Both the position numbers and the translations under genes were made by a program. This document shows positions 45,001 to 56,559 of a stretch of DNA of 64,000 nucleotides, piece by piece. The notes below the pieces were generated by a model, which was given only the letters and a program-made list of their open reading frames with translations, was not told the origin of the DNA and searched no databases. This stretch comes from Citrus sinensis (Eukaryota; Streptophyta; Magnoliopsida; Sapindales; Rutaceae): NCBI RefSeq assembly GCF_022201045.2, contig NC_068558.1:44109001-44173000 (forward strand), in the 5' to 3' direction. Position 1 is the first letter of the stretch, and every line of letters begins with the position of its first letter.

Positions 45001-47275
45001 TGGCATCTTTTCTTTGTTTTTCTCTGGTATGACCTGTTATTGTATTCTAACTTGATAATTAATTCATAGTTCAGTTGAAGAATGACATATATTTTCATTC
45101 TTGAGAGTGGAACCTGATAGTCTTCTTCTTGCAGGAAATAATGCAGCATAAGCTTGTGTTCATTGAGACGCAGGACGTAGTAGAAACTACATTGGCTCTG
45201 GACAACTATCGTAAGGCATGTGACTGTGGTAGAGGTGCAGTTTTTTTCTCTGTTGCCAGGTAACTTTTGAACATATGATATTGAACTTTTCAATAGAGTA
45301 TATAATGGCTATTTGAAGTTGCTTTTGGCGCAGTTACTGAATGCTTTTTAAGGTAATGATCTTAATGAAGTCGATTTTCTTCGTAGATAGTCTTAAACTG
45401 AGAAGAATGCATATTAGCAGAATAATCTTTTCTCTGTCATCAAGATCAAACAATTTTTAAGTAAAAGTTTCTGGTTTCTTGTCAGCTATTGGAAAATGTA
45501 ATTTTTGTTTGCCACAATTTCTTTTGTTTTATAAATGCGATAACAAATGTCCATTTTCATAGATTTATATGGCATGCTTAAAAACATTGTCATCTTTATG
45601 GTTACTTAGACTGCAGCTTCAAAATCAAAAGGAAATTCTTTTTTCCATTCAGTTTTGGCTAACTTGTACGTGAGCATGCTCTGATGAGATGAGAATGAAC
45701 TTATATCTGTGCAATGCAGGGGAAAAGTAGCTGAAGGTATAGATTTTGACCGGCATTATGGCAGACTAGTCATCATGTTTGGCGTTCCTTTCCAATACAC
45801 ATTAAGCAAGTGAGCTTCGTTGCATAATGCTTATGCTTACATCTTTTTTCTATAAAGATGCTATATTGAAATATAACTGTTCTGCAGTTCTGCTTCGTTT
45901 GCCTATTGAAATATAATCTTTTATTTTTCTTTTGTATATGGGTTTGTACGCTCTTTCCTTAGTTCCTTTCAATAATATTTTCTTACAGGAATGAATTGTT
46001 TTAAATGAAAAGAAAGGAATTCAATTTTTGTGTTAGTGTCAGAACCCATCACATGTAAGGTGAAATTTATATTTGAATGCAGAATCTTGCTTGCGCGGTT
46101 GGAGTATTTACGGGATACATTTCAGATAAAGGAAGGCGATTTTCTAACATTTGATGCCTTGGTATGATTTGTTGATTATTTCATTTCATAGCAACATCAT
46201 TTGTTTGGGTGGTGGTTGGGTTGGGGGGGGGGGGAGTATGCATTTGTTTGACAATTTGTTCACCTGTTTTTTCTTCCCTACTTGGTCTTTACTGATATTA
46301 TAAACTTGCTGGTTGGGATTCTACTGAGTTAGAGACAAGCTGCTCAGTGTGTGGGCCGAGTTATCCGTTCAAAGGCTGATTATGGGATGATGATATTTGC
46401 TGACAAAAGGTATGTCATCAACCCAGTTTTTGAGTTCCCAAAAATTTCCAAATTTGCTGTTTCATAGTTGAGCTTTGCTTTTTCGTCAGTTGTCTGGAAA
46501 ATCTAAGAATGTTTACTCTGCTTTTGGCTACTGTTATGTGCTGCACTGCTGCTTGTATTGACCTGAAGCAATAATTTTTGACAATAGAAGCAATCAATTT
46601 TAACTAGGTGAATGGAGTTCTAAATAACATTCTCGAACAATAATTTGTTTCTTAATTCACCTCCTTTTGATTGTTAGATACCGTTGACTGCACAATAAAA
46701 GGTTGTATCATTGTTTCTTTACTCAATGTATTAAAGAGAGCTAGGCTTTGCATTATTACTTGGGCCCTGAATCTGTATCGTTTGTTGGAATATTATCCTG
46801 TTCTGTGAATTTTAGGTTGTGTAAGATGTATTAGGTCCTTGTTACAATTGTTTGAATCTGGTACTTGTATTGCCTTATTAAAAATTATTTGTCAACTTGA
46901 ATTCTCCAGGTATAGCCGTCATGACAAGCGCTCTAAGTTGCCTGGTTGGATATTGTCACATCTTCGTGATGCACATCTGAATTTGAGCACTGATATGGCC
47001 TTGCATATAGCTCGAGAGGTGGGTAATTTTTATTGATAACACTTGGGGGAACTTCATGGTTTCATGGTTCATGCTGATAGAAGGAAATGGACATGCTAAA
47101 AGATCTTTGTGCTGTGTTAATGTGTAATGTTTTGCAATCTCCGTAATTGCAGTTTCTGCGGAAAATGGCTCAACCTTATGATAAAGCTGGTAGCATTGGG
47201 AGGAAAACACTCTTGTCCCAAGCTGACTTGGAGAAGATGACCAATGATGGCAGCATAAATGAAATGTTGTATTGA
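42093..47275 (+). CDS. UVH6: XPD / UVH6 DNA helicase of TFIIH, 759 aa
   Basis: Twelve exons: 42093-42626, 42718-42998, 43350-43432, 43546-43949, 44442-44635, 44769-44949, 45135-45259, 45720-45809, 46083-46161, 46333-46409, 46910-47018, 47153-47275. The total is 760 codons; Arabidopsis UVH6 is nearly the same length. The start [20 protein letters not shown] is typical. Walker A MPTGTGKT is at residues 42-49 and DEAH at 234-237. Four iron-sulfur cysteines are at 116, 134, 155 and 190, the same numbers as in human XPD. Motif VI is [17 protein letters not shown] is the 5'-3' helicase of TFIIH, required for nucleotide excision repair and as a structural part for transcription. In Arabidopsis, mutation causes UV and heat sensitivity. 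All catalytic motifs are present, so the copy looks functional. Confidence 0.97.
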
Positions 47276-48392
47276 GTATTTATGCTGCTTATTTATAGAT
47301 CTAGTGCAAGTGGTCTGTGCATCAATCTGTTTCTACTGATTTTCATCTGCTGGCAGTAAGGTGGATGGATGATTAATAAGGTTTTAATTTTTGTACATCG
47401 GTGATTTGAGTAGTAGCTCCGTGTTAAAGCCTGAGGGACCATTTGATAGGAGTCAACGCCCTGCGGGATTTACAACAAAGGATTTTTTTTCCTTTTTTAA
47501 ATAGCTGTAGGGCTATCAAAGATTTGTACTCGTATTCAGGCTCTCGCCTTGATCCCACCAGTAGCTTTACTGAAAATGTGTATCAAAATGTGAAGTTTTT
47601 GTTCTTAGTGTCTCTTGACTGTTATTTGAGAAAAGGAGATCAATCAATGATTCGATGTTGCGTCAAACTGCTGCCTCTGGAGTCTTTTGTTAGTTGCCCA
47701 AATTAATGTTTCACGTGTTTTGTTTGCTTTTGATGTAACGCGAGTCCACGCTGTTTAAACCGTTGGCCACCTTATCCATCAGCTCGTTTTCCATGCATGA
47801 GCATGACATACTTCACTTCATAGACGGAGATAAAGACGTGTCAGATTCGGAGGCAGTAGATTGCGTGTATTCTCTCAGCAACAGCATGTTTGAAAACTTA
47901 ATTCTCAGACGACGCCATGCTTATACTCTGCTGAGCGAAGTCTCTTTCTGCTTTGCCCCTTTTATTATTATTATTATTATAGAATGGACGTCGACACTGT
48001 CGTTCGTAAAAGAAAACTTAAAATACATACAATGTGGCATTTAAGTTTGGGGGAAACTTGTGATGTAATTGTGGTACCGTGTCATAATTGCATCTAGCCG
48101 TTGGATGTCAGTGAACCCTATCAATCCAAGTGCATCCAACGGTTGGATATAATTATAGCACGGTACCACAGTTGCACCGTAGTCTGATGCTTAATTTGAT
48201 ATACTTTTAATTTTTGGTAATGTAGTTTCGTACGTAAGGCTGACTACATCTAGGCCGGGATTACTTACTTGATCAACCGCAATCGTCAAAGCACACCCGT
48301 ATTATTATTATTATAAAAATCTACCCAGCTATCCAAATTATTACAATTCGTCAGTAGCACCTGAACAAAATTCACAAATAGCTATGAGTGAG
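47276..48392. other. Convergent spacer between XPD and TT8-like
   Basis: About 1.1 kb between two 3' ends. It holds XPD 3' UTR, an ATT microsatellite at 47961-47980 and another at 48300-48313, and the inverted repeat at 48061-48176. ORFs at 47443-47706 and 47763-48044 have no partners or domains. Confidence 0.55.
48061..48176. repeat. Short inverted-repeat MITE-like element
   Basis: The left arm (from about 48064 to 48107) and right arm (48133-48176) are about 44 bases each. They pair at roughly 80 percent, sharing tgtggtaccgtg and ccgttggatg, with a 25-base loop. It sits in the convergent spacer. The arms are diverged, so it is an old insertion; no clear target duplication. Confidence 0.65.
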
Positions 48393-51300
48393 TTAATTGA
48401 CATACTGGGGTATTATTTGATTTATAGCCCTCTTAACCTCCACAATGCTTGCTTTCTTCCCGTTTACATTGTCCTTCACCTGCACATCAAAAACACAAAA
48501 CCAAAGTCAACAACAATTAAAACACCACCTACTGATAATTTATCTCAATTACTTAATTAAGCAAGCAAGCAAGCGCGCACACACGCCCACACCAACCTTA
48601 GCCCTTAACTGAGCTGTAAACACTCCATTAGTTAGAAAAGATTGAACTGCAGTAACTTCAATCAACAGCTCCCTCAGCATTTGCATAATGTCGAGCAACA
48701 GCCCTTCTTTGTTCCCACATTGCAGCTCCACCAATGCGTCACTCTCTATTATTGAAACCTGTACAGATGTAGCCACCGGGGGCGGCGGTGAGTCAACGCT
48801 CTTCGGTTTGGCACCACCACCACTTCCCTCCACTTTCCTCAGCTTCCTCTTCCCCGAACCCACCCGTGCATTCCGGTCCAAAACTCTTTGATCTTTGGAG
48901 CCATCCGCCGATCTTGACCGTTGATCACCCTCCAATATTTGGTTGTTGATGTTGCGGGACTCAAGGTCCTGAATCTTTTTACGTAATTGTTTCACGTACT
49001 CAATAGTGTCACCTAATATAGAGGCCTTGTCCATTTTGGTCACGAACGGGACTAGCGACCTCAAAATAATGAACCTCTCGTTGAGTTTCTCTCGGCGGCG
49101 ACGCTCAGCCAGCACGTGGTTGGCGCTCATCTCATCTTGTGGGGTCCCTGTCCCTTTGCGGAACCTCGAGGCTGGGTCACCACCCACGTCACCTAACTTT
49201 GGTGAGTTTTCGTCACGGTATTTGCTGTGCAGATATGGTACGGTAAACAAAACGTACTTCAATACCCACTGTGACGTGCCTTCAACAGGGACGGGGACGG
49301 CTAGGAGATGATCTGATCGGTCTGTCCACTTGGCAAATGCTGATTGGGTGCTGGAGTAGGTGACGTATGATGATTCGGCCCAACGAGTTGGCTGCTTCTG
49401 AAGAATGGTAGATATTGTTTGCGAGTAATGAGTATCCTCTGGCGTCAATTCTTCTTCCGGTGGAATTTGACCTGCAGCAAAAATTAATAATAAATAACAA
49501 TATAGTATTTCAGTGCAGACTGTAGAGATAATTATAATAATTTAGCATACATGAATTGTCGGCAACAGCCACAAAATAATAATAGAGAAGATTGAACTGC
49601 AGCAATATTAATAATAATGTTCAATCTTTCGCATATATTATTCATGAATTCATAATAATTTTTGCTAAGGGGAGATATTTTGTTTGTGAGTAATGTTTAA
49701 TAATTATTATTTTTCTTTCTTTTAGCATACATGTAGCCATCTACATTCATTATTGACATGATTTGTCTTATTCAACAAATCCCTAAAAAATCAATCAACC
49801 GTTACGGTGTCCTGCATGCACAGGTCGTGTGGGACCAGAAGTAGAAACTATGGTTAAACATTTGTTACAGCAGCATGGAAGTTTCCAATTTCAAACCATA
49901 AGATTGCATGCCCTGCATGGACAAAGCATAAGCATTGGACGTATCGTCACTGAACATCATCATTTTCATCCGATGTCAGTTTGTTAATGAGGAGTGTGGT
50001 CCAAAGCGATTCATGATCGCATATTTAATCGACGACTATGATCTTGTCCTAAGCGATTCATTCATTCCTAGTGAGTGAATGCAGTAGAAAATCCAACCAC
50101 TAGTTTTTTTTTTACTCTTTTTTTACCTGAACCTGAAGGAGGTAGTTGAAGACTGCTACCTATCATAACCGGTTCCTGTAATGCCATTGGCCATGTCCGG
50201 CTCGACTCGGCTCTGTGCGAGTCACCTCGCTGCTGTTGATCATCTGCCGGGTTCACTCCTTGGCTAACTGCGAGCAAATGAAAATCTGAGTCCAAATTAT
50301 TAGAACCATCATCGGGCGAGCCGAGCCGGATATCCTCGGACATATCCAGTTGCATAAGTTCACTGGGTTCCGGTACAGGTGGGACAACGGCTTCAGGGAT
50401 TTGATCAGCTGCACCTTGGCGGCTGTTACGTCCCGTTTCAGCTTCAGAGTCGGACTGATCCTGCTCTTCGTCGTCGTCGTCGTCGTCTTCTTCTTCGTCA
50501 TCATCTTCTCCTTGGTTGGCGTTGACTGGCGGGTCATCGTTTACAGCTGCGCACATGGGGGACATAGGTTGTGAGTGAAAACGCAGGTGGCAGGATGACG
50601 TGTCAGGATTTGAGGTTGAGTGCTCGGAGAGAGCTGGTTTTGGTGGGTGAAGGTGGCCTTGGTGGTCATCAATGAAGAGGCTCTTCACATGTTGAACCAA
50701 TGCAAGGTCCTCCGGGACCTACAATGTGAACATATTAATGGAGAAGGGTTTAATTAATGAACCCCATAACATTCATGAATGATTCTACATTAAATATTTA
50801 AAAGCTCAGGAGAGAGTTAATTAGATTACACAGGGAGTACGTCGGAACAATTGGTTTACCTTTTCTGTTGTGCCAAGTTCAACAACTCCGTCAAGAAAAG
50901 GAATGCATACCACAGTCTGCAATATGAAGATAGCAAAATGAATACATCGATCACATTAATTAATTAGTGAGAAACGCGAATAAATTAAGTATATATACCC
51001 AAATATCATGACAAAGTACTTCATGGATTAGGTAAGACCTATACCTGTATATGTGCACTCTGTTGCAGTTGTAAGAGATGAAGTTGATCGTGATGAGAAA
51101 AAGGGGGAGCATGCAAGTAGTTAATAATTTGCTCTACAGGATCAAAACCAATAAAATGCTATTTTCATATATAAAAAGATTTTTTTTTTCAATCATGCAT
51201 GAGCTTCCACTAGCATTTCATACCGAACTATTTGTTTTCGCATTGTACAATTTTCTTGGTTTGATTGATCATGGACAAAGTTTGATCATCTCATTTTTCA

Positions 51301-53414
51301 AGCGCAACAAATGGACAAATTAATAGCTACGAAATTTTTCGTTCAAAAAAATTTTCAATAATAATTGAATTTCCGTGGCACAAATTTGCTGCGAGTTACG
51401 TTGGTTAAAGGACATTGGATTGTAAATTATGTTACCTTGGCAAGAATTGCTCTAGAGAAAGTTTTGCTGTCGACCTCATTTGCTCCGGTAAGCCATACAT
51501 GCTGCTGCCTTGCGTATGCCTTTCCTGGTAACCTAAATATTTTTTGTATAGAAATGTTCGATAATATATTGCTGTAAAAACTTTTACACCCTTGAACTTA
51601 TAGGAAGAAAAATAAAGAGACTGCAATCGGACAATCATGTGATACTGGCATAGAATTAGAGAGGCATTCAAATTATTACTACAAAAAAAAAAATACTATC
51701 ATTGTTAAAGTCGCTTGTTTATTTATATGATGCATGATCTGATGATAACTGATTTTGTTTAAACATGTACCAACGTACCAATAGTTCAAAAATATGATCT
51801 CATAACTAAAAATGGAGACAAACAGAAGAATTATTAATTTGATATGCTAGGGAAAATATGATACTATGTGGATCTTTCATTAAAAAAAATAAAAATTACT
51901 AAACTATATTCGTCGAGACGGTCTATCCACTTTCGGTGTGTGCTCAAATTGTGTAGCTATAGCACAAGCCCATATGTCCATGCTAGTAATAATTCATCTG
52001 AGCTTTTGAATTTAAACTCAAATTCTAAATAAATTAAAAGGGAAGCAGCATAAGTGTATGGGAAAGAAAGATCCAGGGTTTTGTTTCTTTATCCAAAAAA
52101 GTAGCTTCCATATGCATGGCAACAGAAACAAGCCAATATTCAAGGCTCAATCTAAGTTATTTATTAACCCTCATCAGGATTTTTGACACAATCTGTAGAA
52201 TATATTCCTAAATAGCCTCTAATGTATCTTTCAAATCTTCAAATTGTCAAAAAGTCAATTTTTTACAAAGTGGACTTTGATTCACTCCTCAAAAAGATTC
52301 CTAGAAGCCCTCGACAGTTGACAGGAAGAAGAGAGAACATTAAGGCTCTCACCTAACTTGTTTTTCTGAGGGCAACCGACAATGATTGCAGTCAGGTGGT
52401 GGTCACAGCGAAAATAATAAACATAAAATATGGCTTGCTATTACTCACTGATATTTCACTAGACAATGAATTGGCTAACTGTACAATGACACGCACAGCA
52501 GCTATCCATTTCTTACAGAGACTGAAGAAGGGGGTAGCTCTTCATTATTTCTTGTTTGGTACCTAATTGTTGTATTGGTAATAATTGATTTCTGTGCAAC
52601 TGCTTACAATAAATATCCGGCAATCCGGGAAAGGAAATTTTTTTATAATTTAATACATCATCTTTTGAGGAAATATAAAGGGAATGAAGTGTAGAAACTA
52701 ATAATTCGGACTACCTACGTGACAAAGAGTGTAAAACAAAAAAGATCAATCACCCACAAAATTTTATAACTTTCACCCTCAGAACCATGTACTGAACTTC
52801 ACCATAATAAGAAATGTCATCATTCAAAGTGTAATGAAAAGCAAAACAAGTAAAATAAAAAAGAAGCAGAAAATTAATTGGGTTACACATACGATGTAAT
52901 CAAATAAATGAATTAACATGCGACTCACCCAACTCCGGAAGGAAACGAGAAGGAAACACACATCAAATAGAACCATTCGGACTCCGTCAAGTCCTCCGGC
53001 GACAAAGCCGCAGATGGCCTCCTTGTTGGCTGGTTCGTCTCTCCGGCGGAAAGTGACTCGTATAACTCTCTTAGCTGCTGGCTTCTTTGTAGAGACGCCT
53101 CCTCAGCACTAACCTCCATTGGCTGCACTGTTTTCCTAGTCTTGATTGCTCCATTATAATACCCATCTCCCCATATTAAGATCCTGATGAAAACAATTCC
53201 AAGTATTAATTCTTCATTAATAACTTGCAACGATTAATATTGAAGAATTAATGAGCATACGAAGTTCATAATTTACATATATTTATTATAGAACTTAACT
53301 AACTAACCCTTGCTGAGGACAGATTTGCCAAAAGAGGCTGTAAGTCCACTGAACGGATTGCACCGCCTCCTGGAGAATACTTTGAAGACGGCTACTCGGC
53401 GGCGGAGCATCCAT
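48393..53414 (-). CDS. TT8: TT8-like bHLH transcription factor, 694 aa
   Basis: Eight exons in coding order: 53308-53414, 52929-53183, 51436-51532, 51045-51059 (15 bases), 50860-50916, 50127-50718, 48597-49471, 48393-48479. The sum is 695 codons, open throughout. The N-terminal MYB-interacting region covers roughly residues 1-190, with WTYSLFWQICPQQGILIWGD and, later, FLDGVVELGTTEK. An acidic stretch (Glu/Asp, about 246-268) follows. The bHLH begins at about 489; the basic region HVLAERRRR has His493, Glu497 and Arg501, the E-box contact pattern. The C-terminus carries an ACT-like segment (VSIIESDALVELQCGNKEGL). TT8-type factors join R2R3-MYB and WD40 proteins to switch on proanthocyanidin and anthocyanin genes. 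In Citrus an orthologue called Noemi is linked to flavonoid pigment and fruit acidity. It is minus-strand, so its promoter faces the CACTA element. Confidence 0.93.
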
Positions 53415-53742
53415 TCCTTTACCGACTGTATTCACCGCCAGAGATTCTCTGCTTCTTTTTTAATTACTTTCTTAGGATTCCATTAACTATGACACCAATG
53501 GGAATGAAAAAAGGGAAAGGGAAAGAGAAGAACACTTGGGAGTTTTATGAGGAAAGTAAATACGCAGAAAGCGGTCACATCAGGATCTGATCGAGCTACA
53601 GTTCAAAGCCTTTGATTAATCGGAACTGAAAACGAGAAAGGAGGGTTAGCTAGCAGCTATAAGAAAGACTTCAAGAATAGAAGAGAAGATAAGAGAAGGT
53701 AACATGCATATAGAATGAAAGACCCGCTGGTGAGACTTAGAG

Positions 53743-53764
53743 ATATATATTTATATATATATAG
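53743..53764 (-). promoter_or_regulatory. Probable TATA box of the TT8-like gene
   Basis: An alternating TATATATA stretch on the minus strand, about 330-350 bases before the start codon, is the only strong TATA-like site upstream. Its repetitive nature makes the exact position uncertain. Confidence 0.4.
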
Positions 53765-54123
53765 ACACACACACCCACATGACTCTTTGACCTGGCTAAT
53801 GGTGATAATGAATCTATCATAAAAATCGAGATGCCCAAGAAAATGACTTATTATTTGATCGCAATATCATCTTTCGACAAAAAAGGAAAAAAAAAAGAAG
53901 AAGAGGAAGAAGAGGAGAGAGAAACCTACAACAGGAAGGAAAAGAGAGTGAGAGAAAGAATATTTAGGGTTTGAGGTGTTGTTTGGGAGTGGTGTGTTAA
54001 AAGAGGAGAAGTGAAAGTGAGGGCTTTTGACTTTTGTGTTTGACTGGTTGGTCTACCAGACATGTTTGATGAAAGCTCGCACTCCTGTGTCCGCCGGGGA
54101 GTTGTTAGTTGTGTATCCCCTGC

Positions 54124-54129
54124 CACGTG
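54124..54129. promoter_or_regulatory. G-box CACGTG upstream of the TT8-like gene
   Basis: A palindromic CACGTG in tgccacgtgttt lies about 710 bases upstream of the start codon and about 360 from the putative TATA region. bHLH proteins bind this core, so autoregulation is possible, but bZIP factors bind it too. Confidence 0.4.
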
Positions 54130-54270
54130 TTTGTGTTTATTTGGGGGAAATTTTGAGGGGATTTTTATGACTGGGCATTGGGGGCGGTTACGTAGGCTGT
54201 ACAAATTTGGGGGGTATGGGATTTGGAGCTTAGACCGTTAGACGAATGATCCACGTTTTGACAAATGAAT

Positions 54271-54845
54271 ATTAATTACGCGTCTCTTTTAGAACGTGTG
54301 ATGTAAATCCTTTTCTTCGTCATAAAAATTGATGTAATTAACACCAGTGAGTAGACCTTTGGAAGGAAGAAATGAGAGGCTAGGGAGTGGAGTGGAAAGA
54401 CGAGCGGAGAAATAAAATAAAAGGAAAAAAAAAGTTAATTTTAATTTCATTATTTCATTTAAGAAGTAATTTATCTTTTTTTTTCTCTCTCTCTCTTTTA
54501 TTTCTTTTTCTTCTTCTCTTTTATTTCACTCTTCTCTCCTTTCATTTCTTCAAATCAAATATCCTTTCATTTTTATATCTATCAGATCTTTTAAAATTTT
54601 AATATGATTGAGTACCTGATATATATTCAAAATAAAAATACAACAATAATTACCTACCAGCATTAATTAGGTGTCTCTTTTAGAACATGTGTTATTAGGA
54701 CTTTTCTTGATCATAAAATTTGTAGTTAATACTAGTAGGTAGGACCTTGCAGCTGGAATATACTTACACCTGTGAGATCTTTTGAAAATTTGATACAATT
54801 TCGTACCTGATAATCAAAATGAAAAGAATTCTATAATAATTTTTG
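54271..54845. repeat. Tandem duplication with one copy split by a foldback insertion
   Basis: Copy 2 (54662-54845) is continuous: attaattaggtgtctctttt, then taggtaggacctt, then agatcttttgaaaattt, then tacctgata. Copy 1 has the same order, but 54271-54360 and 54582-54660 are separated by about 220 bases. That inserted stretch is GA-rich on the left and CT-rich on the right, and is related to the repeats at 37310-37830. Copy 2 therefore shows the state before insertion. Confidence 0.65.
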
Positions 54846-55029
54846 GCTAATAAAAAGCAGCAGAAGATATGGTTGCAAAATTGATTAATTAATTATTTGT
54901 AAATGAACCAATATCAATCATATGAGATAATTTTCTTTCTTTTTATTTTTGTTAATCCTGTGTATCTACACCAAATTAAATAGCCAAATATACGAAGACT
55001 CAACTCTCACTACTACAAAAATTTAAATT

Positions 55030-55770
55030 AATGACCCATAAGTTATGACGGTTCTTAAAAATAACTGTCATTAAAACTTTTTTATGACCATTATTATGTA
55101 AACCGTCATAATATTTAATACTTATAATGACGGTTTTTTTTAAAAACCGTCATTAAATATAAAATTAAAATATAATATTAATTTTAATGACGGTTCATTA
55201 TAAAAACCGTCATTAAAAATATTAGTACTGACAATGACGGTTTTATTCAAAAACCGTCATTAAATGTAAAATTAAAATTTTTAATGACGGTTCGTTATAA
55301 AAACCGTCATTAAAAATATTAGTACTGACAATGACGGTTTTATCTAAAACCGTCATTAAATGTAAAATTAAAAATTTTAATGACTGTTATTTATAAAAGC
55401 CGTCATTAAAAATATTTTATACTTACAATGACAGTTTTATTCGAAAACCATCATTAAATGTAAAATTAAAATATAATGTTAGTTTTAATGACGGTTCGTT
55501 GTAAAAACCGTCATTAAAAATATTTTATAGTTACAATGACGGTTTTATTTGAAAACCGTCATTAAATGTTAATATTATTTTTAATGACGGTTTGTTATAA
55601 AAACCATCATTAAAAATACATACTTACAATGACGGTTTTTAAACTTAACTGTCATTATATATCCACTAAAATATAATCCCAGTATTAATGTCGGTTATTT
55701 TAGGAACCGTGGTTAAAGAGGAAATTATTAATCTTCATTCATGACCGTTTATTTTATAAACGGTCATGAA
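55030..55770. repeat. CACTA subterminal palindromic array (AACCGTCATT motif)
   Basis: More than a dozen copies of AATGACGGTT and its complement AACCGTCATT alternate, each pair separated by 5-15 AT-rich bases, so that neighbouring copies form hairpins. Spacers such as taaaattaaaatataat recur. Subterminal repeats of this kind are the binding sites for the TNPA-type protein in En/Spm elements; that role is inferred here. The last copies (55740-55770) are more diverged. Confidence 0.85.
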
Positions 55771-56559
55771 TAATACAAAAAAAAAAAAAAAGCAAAGCCG
55801 ATTTCTAGACTTGGCATTTTATTTCATCACTTCAAAATATCTCTCCCAAATACCCAAATACCCAAATTCCTTCACTCGCTCATTTCTCTCCAGAATAGCC
55901 AAGATTAATTGTTGCCCACTTCCTAACCATCACAACCTTGGGATTATTGTGCCGTCTCAGCAGCCACCGGGTTGAATCCCATTTTTAATGCTCCAATCCA
56001 TCATCAGGTCAGATTAATGGAAGGAATTTGAAATTTCTTATTTATGAGCCAAATCATTCTTGCTCTCTATCTCTCTCTGTATTTTCATTTTATTACTTAT
56101 AAATCTCATTAATTTGACTGGGCAGGTTTTATGGTTTTGTAACCTAGCATTGGATGACTCTAAACATGGCTACTTCTCTTAGAGATTTTTGGTGTGCTTG
56201 ATATCAGTATTGAGTTCAATCATCTGCAAGGTTTGTTTCAGTTCTTATAGTTTGTTTTAACACTTTTTCGTTGCCATGTAATTCTATGGTGTGGATTTTA
56301 TGAAATTCATGTTTAATTCAAAAAACTCTGTTTCGTTAAGTATTTAGTTCTATGACTGGCAATAATAGGTAGAAAACCTTAAAAGGGCCATAACATCAAT
56401 CTTTTTTGTTGTTTTTTAACTTTGTTTTGATGTAATAAAAGTATTCCTTCCTCCCAAACTCAATTGAGAGGATTTAATTATTCTTTTCTTATACTGAAGT
56501 TTTTAGAAGCTGTGATTGCCACTGATTTATAAAGAAAACAATAATTGGGAAATTATTCA

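Larger units (their letters stand above)
53765..55007. other. Upstream region of the TT8-like gene
   Basis: Non-coding. It contains the G-box at 54124 and a tandem duplication of about 180 bases whose first copy is interrupted by a GA/CT foldback repeat (54271-54845). After that, AT-rich DNA reaches the CACTA element. The minus-strand frame at 53926-54204 is unsupported. Confidence 0.55.

Noticed and set aside
49006-49311. Plus-strand ORF over the TT8-like bHLH region
   Set aside because: Antisense shadow of the well-supported bHLH exon 48597-49471.
48620-49620. Near-identical 20-base stretch (aagattgaactgcag) in TT8-like exon 7 and intron 6
   Set aside because: Too short to show a duplication; adjacent bases do not align.
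52930-53112. Plus-strand ORF at 52918-53112
   Set aside because: Antisense shadow of TT8-like exon 2.
55030-55770. CRISPR-like regular repeats
   Set aside because: Repeats are short, alternate in orientation, have AT-rich non-unique spacers and lie at the end of a plant CACTA element.
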